DNA from: Takakia lepidozioides
Lineage: Eukaryota > Streptophyta > Takakiopsida > Takakiales > Takakiaceae
Assembly (NCBI GenBank): GCA_030704615.1
Contig: CM060733.1
Span: forward strand, 35,030,001 to 35,094,000
Direction of reading: 5' to 3'
DNA length: 64,000 nucleotides
Shown: positions 1 to 12,400 of the stretch, one piece after another
Layout of the letters: each line of letters begins with the position of its first letter
How positions within the stretch are numbered: position 1 is the stretch's first letter
The notes under the pieces: model-generated
Told to the model about the DNA's origin: nothing
The model's input: only the letters and a program-made list of their open reading frames with translations
The model's database searches: none
Translations under genes and position numbers: made by a program

Positions 1-3000
1 AGGTGCCTCACAATGGGATGAGACCCCCACTCCTTCTGGCAAGTGGCTGTCAACATTTTGTACACTAGGAGCAGCAAACGTGCGGGCAGATCGAGAACTA
101 CGTTTTTTCTTCATGAGGTCTTGTGATTGAGAGCCCTGCTGGGAATGCCCATCCCACCCGTGCTGATCAGTGTTCTCATTCAAGTCTCCTCTATCTTCGC
201 CCTCCTTAAAACTCTGTGCTGGTGTTATGTTAGTCTTCTCATGGTTGTCAGAACACCCTCCACCATCAGTCGCCCTGCCTGGAAACTGATCATTATTCCT
301 GTCTCTCCACCTTGGGCTTTTAGATTTGACATCCTGCAGTAGAAGGGTATCCTCTAAGGTCGGACGAGGGTCAGTACTGGGCAAGTTGCTGCCAAAGTCA
401 GAATGTAGTCCGGGATCTTCTGCATTGGGTATATCAGCAGTCGTTATCCTCTGCTTCTTCTGCGGCGATTCTTTGGGCTCGGACACATCATGTTCCACGT
501 AATGGATTGAACTTTCTTTCTTAACAAGCACCGTCTCAACCATGCCGGCGTCTGAAACATGGTGAGCAGGTACTTGCAAGTGATTTTCTTGTTGTGCAGA
601 TGGATCTGCCTTTTTGAAGATGAATGTGGTGTACAGGCCTGCACCCCCGTATTCCCAAGATGAGACACTGCAAAAACACACCACCCTTTCACCAACTAGT
701 TGATATACCAAGTCATCGTGTGATACTCATAAGGCAATTAGCATTGTGCTGAAAGCATCTTCACGGCCCTATCAAGTCTACTCAGCAACCCTTTCTCTCA
801 ATTATTGCACATACACAACTGACAAGTTTGAACGTAATGGAGTGGCATCAAGCCAATGCTGATATGTTCAGCACGTATACAATTGACTATCGCTCAAAGT
901 ATTGATCCAAGAAAATGGGATAAGCAGAAAGAAGAAAAGACACGTACTCAAAACGTCTTGAGCGACAGGAGACAATCGTCCTCTTCCATCCACCAATGGG
1001 ATTCCTTTGGAATCAAATAAGGTCCCACAACTGCTCTGCAGAGTATCGGCGAATGGAATACTGTCATAAGCAAAGCCACGGCCCCCCGCCTGTCAGACCC
1101 AGTATCCTTATTTGGGCCAGTAAACTCTAAACTGAGCATTAGCACCTATAACTTCCAGGGTTGAAGTATTTGAGCCATTGTTGCAAAATCAATGAAGATT
1201 GTCTCTCCCTTCGTTACAGACCCTTTCATGCAAGATTATTAAGCTCCTTCCCCAATCTGTCACTGGGTCCTGCACAAGTCTCAAGCACTGGCCTGCTTCC
1301 CAGTAATTTTAGAGCAGTAAACCAGGCCAGACTGCTGGTCTGTGTTCTTTTTGGGGAATCCAGGTGGCAAGAACACTTCTGACCACTATAGACTGATATA
1401 TGACAATTGTAGTATCCATACAGCAGCAGACTTCACTTGAGCAATTCTCACCACATACCGATAATCCTCATAGAAATCTGTAAGGTTCTGAATCTCCACA
1501 TATTCTAATTTCATCTCTGCTGCCAACCTGTCCCCGCACCCCAACCCATCACAAACCAGGTTTTAACCTTGTCCCGGCATCTCCCATATCTTCCACACTG
1601 GCGACTCTAAAACCTGCATCTGTCAGATAATACGAAAATGCAATGCATCTCGCAAGGAAGCTTTGCTGCATCCTCTCTTAGGGCATGGAGTAACACTTCC
1701 ACCAGCTATTGAGTGAGTGGGTCAGAAGGTACACATCCACCATGGCATACCACCACGCCACACACCGTAGCTTCCGTCTGAAGGCTACAAAAAGTCGTCT
1801 AATTGGCATTTTAAAACACAACAACTCACCCCAACCTTGGCTCAAGGATAGAACACATCTTGTCAGCCCATGCTCCAAATAGACTCCCTTCTCTCAGGAC
1901 TCTCCCTGTCTCCACATAAAATGGTGGAGAGGTGACAAACCTGATGAGGCTCGGGAAGTGAACCAAGAGCTGTGCTTGTGCCGGCAGCGAATCATCCACA
2001 AAACGCAACTGGTATTTTGAACCATAACAGTGGAACCTGCCATCCACCCAACAAGCCCCTGTTATCAGCCCAGTCTTCCCCTCTTCCGTGAGCCATGGCA
2101 TGCCAGCCTTGTGAATGATTCACAATCTACAGTGCTAACATGTCCAGGCTCCCCTTTTCCTTGGGACCCATATGTCTTGGATTTGTACCATCATGAGACA
2201 CGTGCCTGGGACAACTAACTTTTGATGTAGGACTTTGTTGGCCGTAAATTGTTCTCTGAGCATAATTTCCTTTCGATATTTACTGGTGTGCAGCAACACA
2301 CCTAAGCCCCACCTAGTAGTCATGATGGAGGGCTAAGCCCACACTACCTGTCATCTTCGAAGCTGATGGTGTAGAGGTCAGTACGCACACGTGGCAGTGT
2401 CCCATTCACTCGTAGGGACCCCGCCTTCATTGCTCCTTCCACAGCCTTCTGATACTTGTACCTACATATCTCACACATTTTCAGTTCCAAACAGCTTCGT
2501 GTTGATTGCCAGGCTTTTTCTGCAACCAGCATGGTCCAAATTAAAGTGCATTTACCTGATTTTCCACAAATTGTGGTTATGTGTAGGATGTACTACTTGG
2601 TTCCCTCATAGATATTACTACAATCATTACTCCAAACTGGCGACATCATCAAGAGGCAGGCACAAATCTCTTGCTTTAGGCTCCTCAGCAAGAGCACATG
2701 GAAACGCACCTTGTGCCTATGACTGGCTACAAGTTTACCCTGCATAGCATGTGGTGATGAACTACATCATCTACACACGACCATGTACATGCAAATACGC
2801 AAACATCAATTTCTGAGATTGATGTCACTTCCCTAAGCAAGCCTGAACAACAAGCAGGCCTCCTAAATGAAATGGCGTGCATGTATCGACTTTGCACTTC
2901 TGCGGTGAGTAACAGACCAGATGGTGGAGGAGTCAGGGGCAGTTCCAAAGAAGAAGCCGCCTGGCTTAAGCAGTGCTGCCACATTCTTGAGTAAGCGCCG

Positions 3001-4627
3001 AACCATGTCCTCACTTGTAAAGCAGTCCTGGCCCCCACCGCACCTACCAACCTGTCTCAGCTCTTACTTTGTAGGGCTTGTGTGACATTTAGAGTCAGCT
3101 GGTACCACAGCTCATTATTCTAGCCCTAAAATGAAGTAGTTGTTGGCTTTCTTGACTTATCATGTGATCAAGAACAAAAATGATACATCAACAATGCATC
3201 AAGGGAAAAACAGATCAATTGTTTTGATCTAAGCAAAAGAGACTCGCAGCCTCCACACTGCCATTACATTCACGGGCAGGCCCAAGTGACCAGTGGATGA
3301 AACTCTTTACGAGATGACAGCTACTGCATTAGGACTTGAACTCAAATGAGGAAAGATAGTAAAATACTTCCCAGGGACGCTGAAAGTACCTGTAAGTGGG
3401 CGAGACAGCAAACGACATCTGCTGGCAGTCCTTCATTCTTCAACTGTGTTTCCAAATCAGCCTGCAAAATATAGCAAATGTTACACACTGGTGGTAGCAT
3501 GATACAAACAGATTCCTCGAAACACAATGCACTTGGTTGCACCAATCAACTTTTCACACAACCAGAGTACAAGCTGATCTCCATAGGGTTTAAACATCAG
3601 TTCCCTGGGGTCAAACAATTTCTTTCAAGATCTAGACCAGGATTTGGATGGAGGACAAAACAGAGGGAAAAAGCCATAAAATAGGGCAAGAGGAGAGAAC
3701 CATGCAGGGATCAAGCTCGCAAAATGTGGCAGGAAAAGGTCGACCTTGCTCTTCCCACTGCTCCCTGGCTTCCCCCAGTGCAGATGCTGATAAGTCTGAA
3801 AACACCAAGGTGCATACTGTCAAGAGACTCACTTCCACGCTGTTGGAGGCATATCATCAAACGATCTCAAATTTTCACAATAGAGATCTTGCTGCTCAGA
3901 ACAAGGTATTCTATTGCATGTGTGGGCAGACCATGATCTTACTTGCAGCACAAGAGCCCACGAACGTCCAATTGCGAACATACAATCCCAAGAAGGTTCG
4001 AAGTTCGATAGAAGCTACACGCCACAGCCAAAAGGAACAAAACGCAGGGTGATATGATTCTCAACAGTCTGGGAAAGAGGAGGGTACCAACGCCAATATA
4101 TCTCCCGATTTCAGCTTGCGCCCAGTTCGCTGTCTCAGTACCGCGACCACAATATATATCACACACCTGCGAATGTCAATCCCACACCATTCCACTTCAT
4201 CCATTCTACAGTTCCACCCATAACCTGATTCTAAAGACTGCTGCTCCCAGCTCCAAAAGCTTGGTTGAACAGTTGCACTTTCTCACGATATTATCTTTTC
4301 TCTTGCAAAGTTTACCCGTCTATTCAAGTCCCATAATCCCATGGACTCTGCAGGAAAAAAAATTGAAATTTCACCCTCAATTTCGAGCTGAATAAGACTA
4401 TGTCTCTGAGTTCGTCAATTCACCGGGCCAGTTTGTATAAACTATTGAACTGACCTACGGAAACTCACAAGTGCATCGGAGGGCACCAACTGCTGTAACA
4501 ACGCTTTCTTGACAAAAGCATGCAGGCGCTGATGCAACCCGCCAGCTCCCCAACTCCCCACCATGGATGGCGGCCCTAGGGTCATCGGCACCAGCGCGAC
4601 CCCCTGCACAAGAGCCATCCCATTCAC
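1..4627 (-). CDS. mRNA cap guanine-N7 methyltransferase 2-like, 3' end off window
   Basis: Resembles the plant second cap methyltransferase (Arabidopsis At3g52210 type), which would transfer a methyl group from S-adenosylmethionine to N7 of the mRNA cap guanine in the nucleus. I read ten exons: 4627-4469, 4166-4088, 3795-3701, 3461-3390, 3027-2918, 2461-2348, 2036-1941, 1527-1459, 1060-948 and 638 to beyond 1. All have GT/AG borders and all phases close. Visible family landmarks in order: SAM motif I VCDIYCGRGTE, acidic YIGVD, PADVVCCLAHLQ, LLKPGGFFFGTAPDSSTIW, YQLRFVDDS, LLVHFPSLIRLA, EYVEIQNLTDFYEDYR and LYTTFIFKK. After that motif the last exon stays open for over 200 codons to the window edge, giving a polar, lysine/glutamine-rich C-terminal extension with KKKR-type basic patches. 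The plant proteins I remember end near LYTTFIF, so this tail is unusual. The start ATG at 4627 is the first in frame; an ATG three codons later is also possible. Confidence 0.85.
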
Positions 4628-4785
4628 GCTCCTCCTTCTTCACATGGCAAGCTAAATTGTTTGTCGCAATCGCTAAACCTTAACCTAAAACCTCCAGCGA
4701 GACGAAGATGAGGACGAGCTATGCAGTCCGGGAACTGGCATGGTCTATTCCATCCTGTCAAATCTTCCCCACCCCCTCTCTCGAA

Positions 4786-4995
4786 AGTGAATGGGTGACA
4801 TCGGAGTGACACCAGTAATTGGAGTGACATGGGAGACCAACCGATATAACTCCTATTTGGTGTCACCAAGTCTGACGAAAATAAGTACAAAGAGGAAGTG
4901 CTAACAGAGTGACACGGGTGACATCACCGGAGTGACACTAGTAACTGGAGTGACACCGCGTGACATTGGAGACCCTAATAAGAATAACTGCGTGA
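4786..4995. repeat. GTGACA minisatellite, copy 1
   Basis: Degenerate short repeats of the form GGAGTGACAC(N)AGTAACT, with GAGTGACACGGGTGACAT in the middle, surround a unique-looking stretch ending in TATTTGGTGTCACCAAG. The same block, in the same order, recurs at about 13200-13345, and a short version at 5808-5856. No coding function is seen. Confidence 0.7.
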
Positions 4996-5807
4996 CATGG
5001 CCAACTTGGTCTGCCAGAGGTGCGAGACAACCGTGAGCATAGAGAAGCGAGCTTCACTCCATGAAAAATATGGAGAAGGAATCTTTGATCGGTTTTCTGC
5101 TGAAAGGCCCAACAATCGATGGGTCAAGCTATGGCAGTGATTTGCAATCACTTCTTGCAAATGTGAAGAAAGCTTCAGCTCGAGTTCGGACAACGGAGTG
5201 TGTGTTAGTGAGGAAGCTAAAGGGGATTATCAGACTCTCCACACTTGCTCTCGTTTCCATTCATGAAAAGATGCAGGAGAATGTACAAGCAAAGTTTGTG
5301 TAAACCTTGATCAGTTGAGGTAGGGTTGCTTGCGACATCGGATGTCGCAAGCTGCTCACAAGCACGAGACAACGGGGAGGAAAAGTGAAAGAAGAGAGTA
5401 CTCCTGCGAAATGAAGCTGAGCGGCACACTGTAAGTAGGTGGGAAATCAACTTGTGAATTGAAGTGAGTTGTCCCAGTCTTTTAAGTTATGAGCACGCTC
5501 CCTGTGATGATCTCGTTAGATCATGTAGTTGGACAGCTCATGGTACAAAGGGAGCTTTTAGGTTTAGTCCAGTCTAAATCATAAACAGACTCCGCCATAA
5601 AACACTACCCTGTATATGGAGCCGCTTGTTTCAGCTTAGAAATGTCTGGGCGTAAAGTATAATAATTGTACATTGCATGCAAAAGAGGCAGGGCCCCTTT
5701 TCTGAGCCATGAGTATAAAACACAGGGCATGTGTGTGAAGTCACCATCCCCTGGGCAACCTGCTCAGAAGTCTCTTTCAGAATCGTGAGAGTCTGTATAG
5801 ATTGTTC
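4996..5807. other. spacer with a small unassigned ORF and a TATA box
   Basis: Between the cap methyltransferase and the DYW pseudogene. A short plus-strand frame begins at ATG 4997 and stops near 5140. It encodes about 47 residues with a CxxC pair (VCQRC) followed by a charged stretch ending RWVKLWQ. I do not recognise it, and it is too short to call a gene. Another frame, 5061-5303, overlaps it and has no family signal. The only further item seen is the TATA-like sequence listed separately. Confidence 0.4.
5714..5720 (+). promoter_or_regulatory. TATA-box-like sequence
   Basis: TATAAAA in the context GAGTATAAAACAC, about 550 bases upstream of the first recognisable PPR codons on the same strand. 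It may be the old promoter of the DYW gene that is now a pseudogene. Confidence 0.35.
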
Positions 5808-5856
5808 ATAGGAGTGACACGGGATGACATCTTCGGAGTGACACTAGTAACTGGAC
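5808..5856. repeat. GTGACA minisatellite, copy 2
   Basis: Short copy of the 4786-4995 repeat: GGAGTGACACGGGATGACAT followed by GGAGTGACACTAGTAACTGG. It lies just upstream of the DYW pseudogene. Confidence 0.65.
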
Positions 5857-6262
5857 TAAACCTTTCTTTGGATTGAGAGTTCGTCGAACACACCTTGGGT
5901 AAAAGCAGCAGTCTCTGCCATGCTCCGGGTCCGAGAACAATCTGGTGATGGTTCTAATTTCTATGTATACCATGGCGGGCCAGAATACACCAGGTGCTAT
6001 TTTGATCATGAGTCAAGGGTTGCAGCTCAAAAACATAGAATTGGTACAGTTTATGACTTCAACAAGCTTGTCCTCCCAGACAGGAACAGAAGCTTTAAAG
6101 ATTTACAGGTATGTTACAAAAGGTATTCAGCCTTGCAGGATTGCAGGGTCAATTGAGGCACAATTTTCTGAACATCAGACTGGCAGAAGGGGTAACACCT
6201 TCACCGGCACCACTGCTTTTGAAGGAAGAGCAAGAGTGGGAGGTGACAAGAACTCTTCTGCC

Positions 6263-8654
6263 ATGTGTGGGGATGTGAGAACACTAAGTAAGGCAGGACG
6301 AATGAAGGAGGCGCTGCACATTCTGAACCAACAAAGAATTTCTGCAGAGTCAGAAACTTATGTCTCTCTCTTGCAGGAGTGCATCAAAGTCAAAGACGTA
6401 GCAGGAGGAAAACAGGTGCACTCTCACATTATCCAAAGTAGGTGTAAGCCAAACGTCTTTCTATCCAACACCCTTATCAGCATGTATGCCAAGTGCGGAA
6501 GCATCGTGGATGCATGGCAAGTGTTTGAGAAAATGCCAGAGCGAAATTTATTTACATGGACAATAATGATTGCAGGATATGCCAAGCATGGGTATGGTTG
6601 GGAAGCTTTGGAGATGTATGAGCAAATGCAACAGGAAGGTGTGGCGCCCAACAAGGTCACATTCATTTGCATTCTCAATGCGTGTGCCAGCCTAGGGGTC
6701 ATACAAAAGGCTAAAGAGGTCCACACTGACATCATCAACGCTGGAATTCGACCAGATATCGGTCTGGAGACTACCCTCGCTGACATGTATGCCAAATGTG
6801 GTAATGTTAAGGATGCACGTCAAGTGTTCGACAATATGGTTGCATGTGGTTTCTTGGAACGTGATGATTGGAGGCTATGCCCGGCATGGGTGCCTTCTTG
6901 AGGCTTTTGAGATCTATAAGCAAATGCAACAGGAAGGGGTGAAACCTGACAGGGTTACATTCATTTGTGTTCTCCGTGCACGTGCCAGCCCAGCTGCCCT
7001 GGAAAAGGGTAAAGAAGACATGGCGACATCATCGAAGCTCAACTTGGGTGCAATGTCATTCTGGAGACTGCCCTTGTTGACATGTATGCCAAATGCGGGA
7101 ACCTAAAGGATGCACGGCAAGTCTTTGATAATATGGCTAAGCGAAATGTAGTCTCATGGAGCGCAATGATCGCAGGATATTCCCAGAATGGGTATGGGAG
7201 GGAGATTTTCGAGCTGTATGAGCAGATGATACAGGAAGGGGTGAAGCCTGACAGGGTGTCCTTCATTTCTGCTCTTAATGCCTGTGCCAGTCTAGGATCC
7301 CTGGAAAAGGGCAAAGAGGTCCACACTCACATCATGAAAGCTGGCATAGTGCCAGATGTTATTCTGCAGAATAGTCTTGTTTACATGTATGCCAAAAGTG
7401 GGAGTGTAAAGGATGCACGGAAAGTGTTTGAAAATATGGCTCAACAAGATGTGGTCTCATGGAACACAATGATTGCAGGATATGCTCAGCACAGGTGTGG
7501 ATGGAGGTTTTCGAGCTTTATAAGCAAATGCAACATGAAGGGGTGATGCCAGACAGGGTCACTTTTATTTCTGTTCTAAATGCATGTGCCAGCCTAGCAG
7601 CCCTGGAACAGGGCAAAGACGTCCATGCTGACCTCATTAGTATAGGGATTGAGTCACATATTAATTTGGAGAACACCCTTGTTAACATGTATGCCAAATG
7701 TGGGAGTCTAGAGGATGCATGGGAAGTGTTTGATAAGATGGCTGAACGAGATGTTGTCTCATGGAATGCGATGATTGCAGGCTATTGTCAGCATGGGTTT
7801 GGTAGGGAGGCCCTGCAACTATTTAAACAAATGCAACAGGGAGGCTTGAAGCCGGACAGTATCACCTTTACATCTCTTCTCTCTGCATGTAGCCATGTGG
7901 GCCTAGTTGATGAAGGCCGTCACTTCTTTGATTCAATGACTCAAGACCATGGGCTCACTCCCACGGTGGAGCATTTTGGCTTCATGGTGGACTTTCTTGG
8001 CCGGGCAGGGCAATTGGATGAGGCAGAGGACTTTGTTGACAAAATGCCAATTGAACCAGATGCTTCAGTGTGGGGGGCCTTGCTTGGTGCCTGCAGAATC
8101 CATTGCCATGTGGGACTAGCTCTCAAGTTGGATCCACAGGATGCACGAACTTATGTGCTGCTATCAAATATCTATGCTTCAGCTGGCAAGTGGGATGAGA
8201 CAGCAAAGGTGAGAAAAATGATAAGGACAGAGGTGTCAGAAAGGAGCCGTGGCTCAGCTGCATTGATGTTGACAACCAGGTGCATACATTTTTTGTAGAA
8301 GATAAATTCCATCCGTAAATTGAGGAAATCCATGCTGAGCTGCAGAGATTGTTTGGCCAGATGGAAGAGACTGGATATGTGCCTGACACCCGCTTTGTAT
8401 TGCATGATGTGGAGGAGGAGCTGAAGGAATCTTCTGTTTGGCACCACAGTGAGAAGCTGGCCATTGCCTTTGGACTGATCAGTACACCCTCTTCGACACC
8501 GATCCGTATTATCAAGACCCTTGGGGTCTGTGGTGACTGCCACACCGCCATCAAGTTCATCTCCAAGATTGTCCAGAGAGCAGTTGTTGTATGGGATGCC
8601 AACCACTTTCACCACTTTCAAAATGGGGTTTGTTCTTGTGGGGATTTTTGGTAG
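6263..8654 (+). pseudogene. DYW-class PPR pseudogene
   Basis: Relic of a PLS-type pentatricopeptide repeat protein with E and DYW domains, the family that specifies C-to-U editing of organelle RNAs. Five MYAKCG-type triplets are visible, then the E region and a DYW domain with HSEKLA, VCGDCHTA and the terminal CSCGDFW. The frame is broken at about 6840, 7020, 7497 and 8240 (frames 2, 0, 2, 1, 0). There is an in-frame TAA at 8316-8318, where the intact paralogue has CAA, and about eight codons are missing from the E region near 8105-8130. The N-terminal block (VRTLSKAGRMKEALHILNQ) is closely related to the intact gene at 14132-17479, so the two are paralogues in opposite orientation. Sequence from 5945 to 6262 is open in the same frame but shows no PPR character. 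Confidence 0.9.
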
Positions 8655-9027
8655 AACAAGCAGGGGAAAAAGGAAGCTCATTGAAACAGGAGGATGTAGT
8701 CTCCAAAAGACTGATGAAAGCCTGGGTACCTGGAGGATGAGGATGAGATGATCTTATTTGGAATGATAGGAGAATGTCCCTGTACATGTTGACAGTATTT
8801 CCTCTGTGCCACAAGAGTTGCAGGGCTATCCAATTGATTACACCCCATGTCAATTGATCAGAGTTGACGTTTTTACTGCAATAGTGAAATCAATCAACCA
8901 TACTGCATTACTGAAACTAGCTGTAGAACGAGCGACATGTGTACTGGCCCATTCAGATCTATTCAAGTCAGCTTGCTGAAGCTAGGGCTGCATGTAATCG
9001 GTGGGAAAAGAATCACTCTCAAAGTTA
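8655..9027. other. spacer downstream of the DYW pseudogene
   Basis: Nothing recognisable; probably old 3' UTR and spacer. Confidence 0.5.
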
Positions 9028-9348
9028 GGGCGTTACCACACGAGCGGCAGGGGAGCGTCACCGGAAGAAACACGAGAATTTGATTGGTCACTTCACCTAC
9101 CACACGAGAGGAACGGCAATGACATAGAAAAGTATGGCCGACGCGTTGCGTACGTGGAGCCTCTCTACGGAAGTCGGATTTCCAGGCCTGGACTACCGCC
9201 TGGAAATCCGACATGTTAGGGAATGTCTTTGTCGTGTTTCGCTCCTTCCCGCCACAGAGCTCGTCTCTCTCGTTTGACTTACCCTTTAACATATTCTCCC
9301 TTCTTCTCTCCTTATGCACACTAGATTGCCGGTCGTGTGGTAGCCGTA
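9028..9348. mobile_element. MITE-like inverted-repeat element
   Basis: A roughly 320-bp stretch bounded by inverted copies of TACCACACGAGCGGCAG (left, 9034-9050) and its complement TTGCCGGTCGTGTGGTA (right, 9326-9342). A third, internal copy reads TACCACACGAGAGGAACGGC near 9098. It contains a strong hairpin at 9173-9212. Size and structure suit a non-autonomous DNA transposon. No target duplication was certain. Confidence 0.45.
9173..9212. repeat. perfect 15-bp hairpin
   Basis: GTCGGATTTCCAGGC and its exact reverse complement GCCTGGAAATCCGAC are separated by a 10-base loop (9188-9197). Confidence 0.85.
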
Positions 9349-9457
9349 AAATGGTTCTTGCTGACATGTACCTATGTTTTATTACCATCGTCCATTATAT
9401 CCGTAGCCAGGGACTTCCACGTCATTGCCTCTCGCCGCCTCTCGCCGCCGCTTGTTT

Positions 9458-12400
9458 GGGCCCTGTCCCACCTGACACCCAATAGTTAGTGTCATTTAAG
9501 CTAACTATTGGGTTTAGGTGCCCCACTTACAATTATACTAACTAGATAATTTGGTGTAAAAGCTAATGGGCCTGAAACAGGTCCTTTAAGCTAACAGGTG
9601 CACACATCTTTGCCACGTTGGCTTGCCATCTCCTTGACCGTGACGTTCAAGGAGCGTGGAGAATCGGGAGAGTGGACTGTCGTGGAGTGGAGACTCTGCC
9701 TGGATCGAGCTTCATCGACGCGAAGCGCTTCATCGTCGCGGAAAGCACATCCTATTTTTTTTTTTCTTTGCATACTCTAGTTTGAGGGTACCTACTCTAT
9801 AGCCAAAAGCTTGCTTCCCCAAAAAAATGTTAAATATGCCATACATAGAGTAGTTTTGGTTGAAATCAAGCTCGGAGCATTCAAGGTCTCATAAGAACAA
9901 GGTCTCATACGTCACTTGGCAGTGGAAATAGTGCTCTACGTGGTTGAGACTCGCCATACAAACAGGGCACTAACTAATATCCTGGTGCCGGGCACCATTA
10001 CATTTAAGTCTCCAATTAGTGATTTTTTTATCAATATATGAAGCGAGACGTTTGTTTTGTTTTGTAGATTTAAGATGTCCCAAACCGCGGGTCCAGTCTT
10101 GGTGCTTAGTACCATTGGAAAGCCCTTGATGAGGATGGGTGCACCCACTTGGTCTCTATGATTTTTGGACATGTGGTGTGGGAGATGTTGAATTTCAAGT
10201 ATTTTTGGTCGTTGGAAATTCCCGAAAAATAGGAAAGTGGACATTCCTAGGACAATGGTGGGAGCCTCAACGGGAGGGATATAAAGGGAAAGGTCTCCAG
10301 TTGGTAGGCTCTATGGAAAAAAAATGATGAAATATGGCTAACACGAATTTCAAATTCGTTCAGGTCGCACTTCGGCCTCTACATAGGAGACGCACTTGAA
10401 TACACTTGGATTACACTTGGGCTTAGATGACAGTGGACACTTGGGCCTCTACACAGGAGATGCTCTTGGATACATAGAAGATTGCACGTGGGCTTAGACG
10501 GGCCTTGACATAGGAGACGACCTAGGAAATCACACTTGCTCTTACATTTCAATTCTTCACACATGGGCCAAAGGCACATGCTACCCTAGAGGTCGCACTT
10601 GGGCAGGAAACGCACTTGGATTTGGGCTTAATTAGATAACACTGGACACTTAGGCCAACGGCACATGCTACCCCAGTCAATATATGAAGCGAGACGTTTG
10701 CCGGCTTGGTCTCAGGATTTTTGGACCTAGAGTGTGGGAGATGTGGAATTTCAAGTAATTCTGGTCGCCGGAAATTCGGGAAAAATAGCAAAGTGGGCTT
10801 TCTTGGGACAATGATTGGAGCCTTGAAGGGAGATATCAATCGATGAATTAAGACGATTTGTTTGTTTTGTTTTGTCACGTTGAGATGTCCCGAAACGCAT
10901 GGCCCCAGCCCTAGTGCTTGGTACCGTTGGAAAGCCCTCGATGAGGAGGGGTGCACGGGCTTGGTCTCACGATTTTTGGACCTACGGTGTGGGAGATACG
11001 GAATTCCAAGTACTTTTGGTCGCTGGAAATTCACAAAAAATAGCAAAAATGGCAAAGTGGGCATTCCTGGGACAATGGTTGGAGCCTCAAAGGGAGAGAT
11101 ATAAAGGGAAAGGTCTCCGGTTAAGCCCTTGAGGAGGAGGGGTGCATTGGCTTGGTCTCATGATTTTTGGACCTGCGGTATGGGAGATGTCGAATTTCAA
11201 GTACTTTGGGTCGCGGAAATTTGAGAAAAAATAGCAAAGTGGGCTTTCTTGGGACAATGAGCCTCGATGGGAGAAATATCAATAATGATTGGATATATTA
11301 CTATCCAATAAATTCATGAAAAAAAACATTAGGCCTTGACATGGGAGACGTACCTCAATACCTCGGAGATTGCACTTGGGCTTAAATGACACTGGACACT
11401 TGGGCCTCTACATACATGGGACACACACTGGGATACATGAATAGAAGATTACATTTGGGCTTAGATGGGTCTCGACATAGGACACGCACATGGGAGACTC
11501 CCTGGATACATAGGAGACACACTTGGATACATAAGAGATTGCACTTGGGCTTAGATGACTCTCGGCACTTTGGGCCTCTACATGGGAGATGCACTTAGAA
11601 CATAGAAGATTGCACTTGGGCTTAGATGGGCCTCGACATAGAAGAGGCACTCGGATACATAGGAAATTGCACTTGGTCTTAGATTTCAATTCTTCACACA
11701 TGGGCCAATGGCATAGGCTACCCTAGAGGTCGCACTTGGGCCTCCACATAGGAGACGCATTGGGATACATGGAGATCTTGCACTTGGGCTTAGATGACAC
11801 TGGACACTTAGGCCAACGGCATAGCTATCCTAGAGGTCGCATTTGGGCCTCGACATAGGAGACGCACTTGGATACATAGGGCATTGCACTTGGACTTAGA
11901 TGACATGCACAGGCTACCCTAGTATCAATAATGATTGGATATATTACTACTCAATAAATTCATGGAAAAAAATAAATTGGGCCTTGACATGGGAGACGTA
12001 CTTGGATACATATGAGATTGCACTTAGGCCTCTACATGGGAGTTGCACTTGGGTACATGACTAGAAGATTGGACTTGGGCTTAGATGGGCCTCGACATAG
12101 AAGACACACTTGGATACATAGGAAATTGCGCTTGGTCTTAGATGTCAATTCTTCACACATGGGCCAACGGCACATACTACCTTAGTCAGTTTGTTTGTTT
12201 GTTTGTTTGTTTTGTTTTGTAACATTGAGATCTCCCAAACCGCGAGGCCGCAACGCTGGTGCTTGGTCCCATTGGAAAGCCCTCGATGAGGAGGGGTGCA
12301 CCGGCTTGGTCTCATGATTTTTGGACCTGCGGTGTGGGAGATGTCGAATTTCAAGTACTTTGGGTTGCTGGAAATTCGGGAAAAATAGCAAAGTGGGCTT

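Noticed and set aside
5061..5303. 80-codon plus-strand frame upstream of the DYW pseudogene
   Set aside because: No family resemblance and overlapped by another short frame; not enough to call a gene.
8316..8318. TAA at a conserved CAA in the DYW pseudogene as a U-to-C editing site
   Set aside because: U-to-C editing acts on organelle RNA in some ferns and hornworts, not on nuclear transcripts, and four frameshifts already kill the gene.
8963..9388. 141-codon minus-strand frame
   Set aside because: Coincides with the MITE-like inverted-repeat element and has no protein family character.
11386..11701. Open frames on both strands inside the satellite array
   Set aside because: They arise from repetition of short units whose length keeps frames open; no independent protein character.
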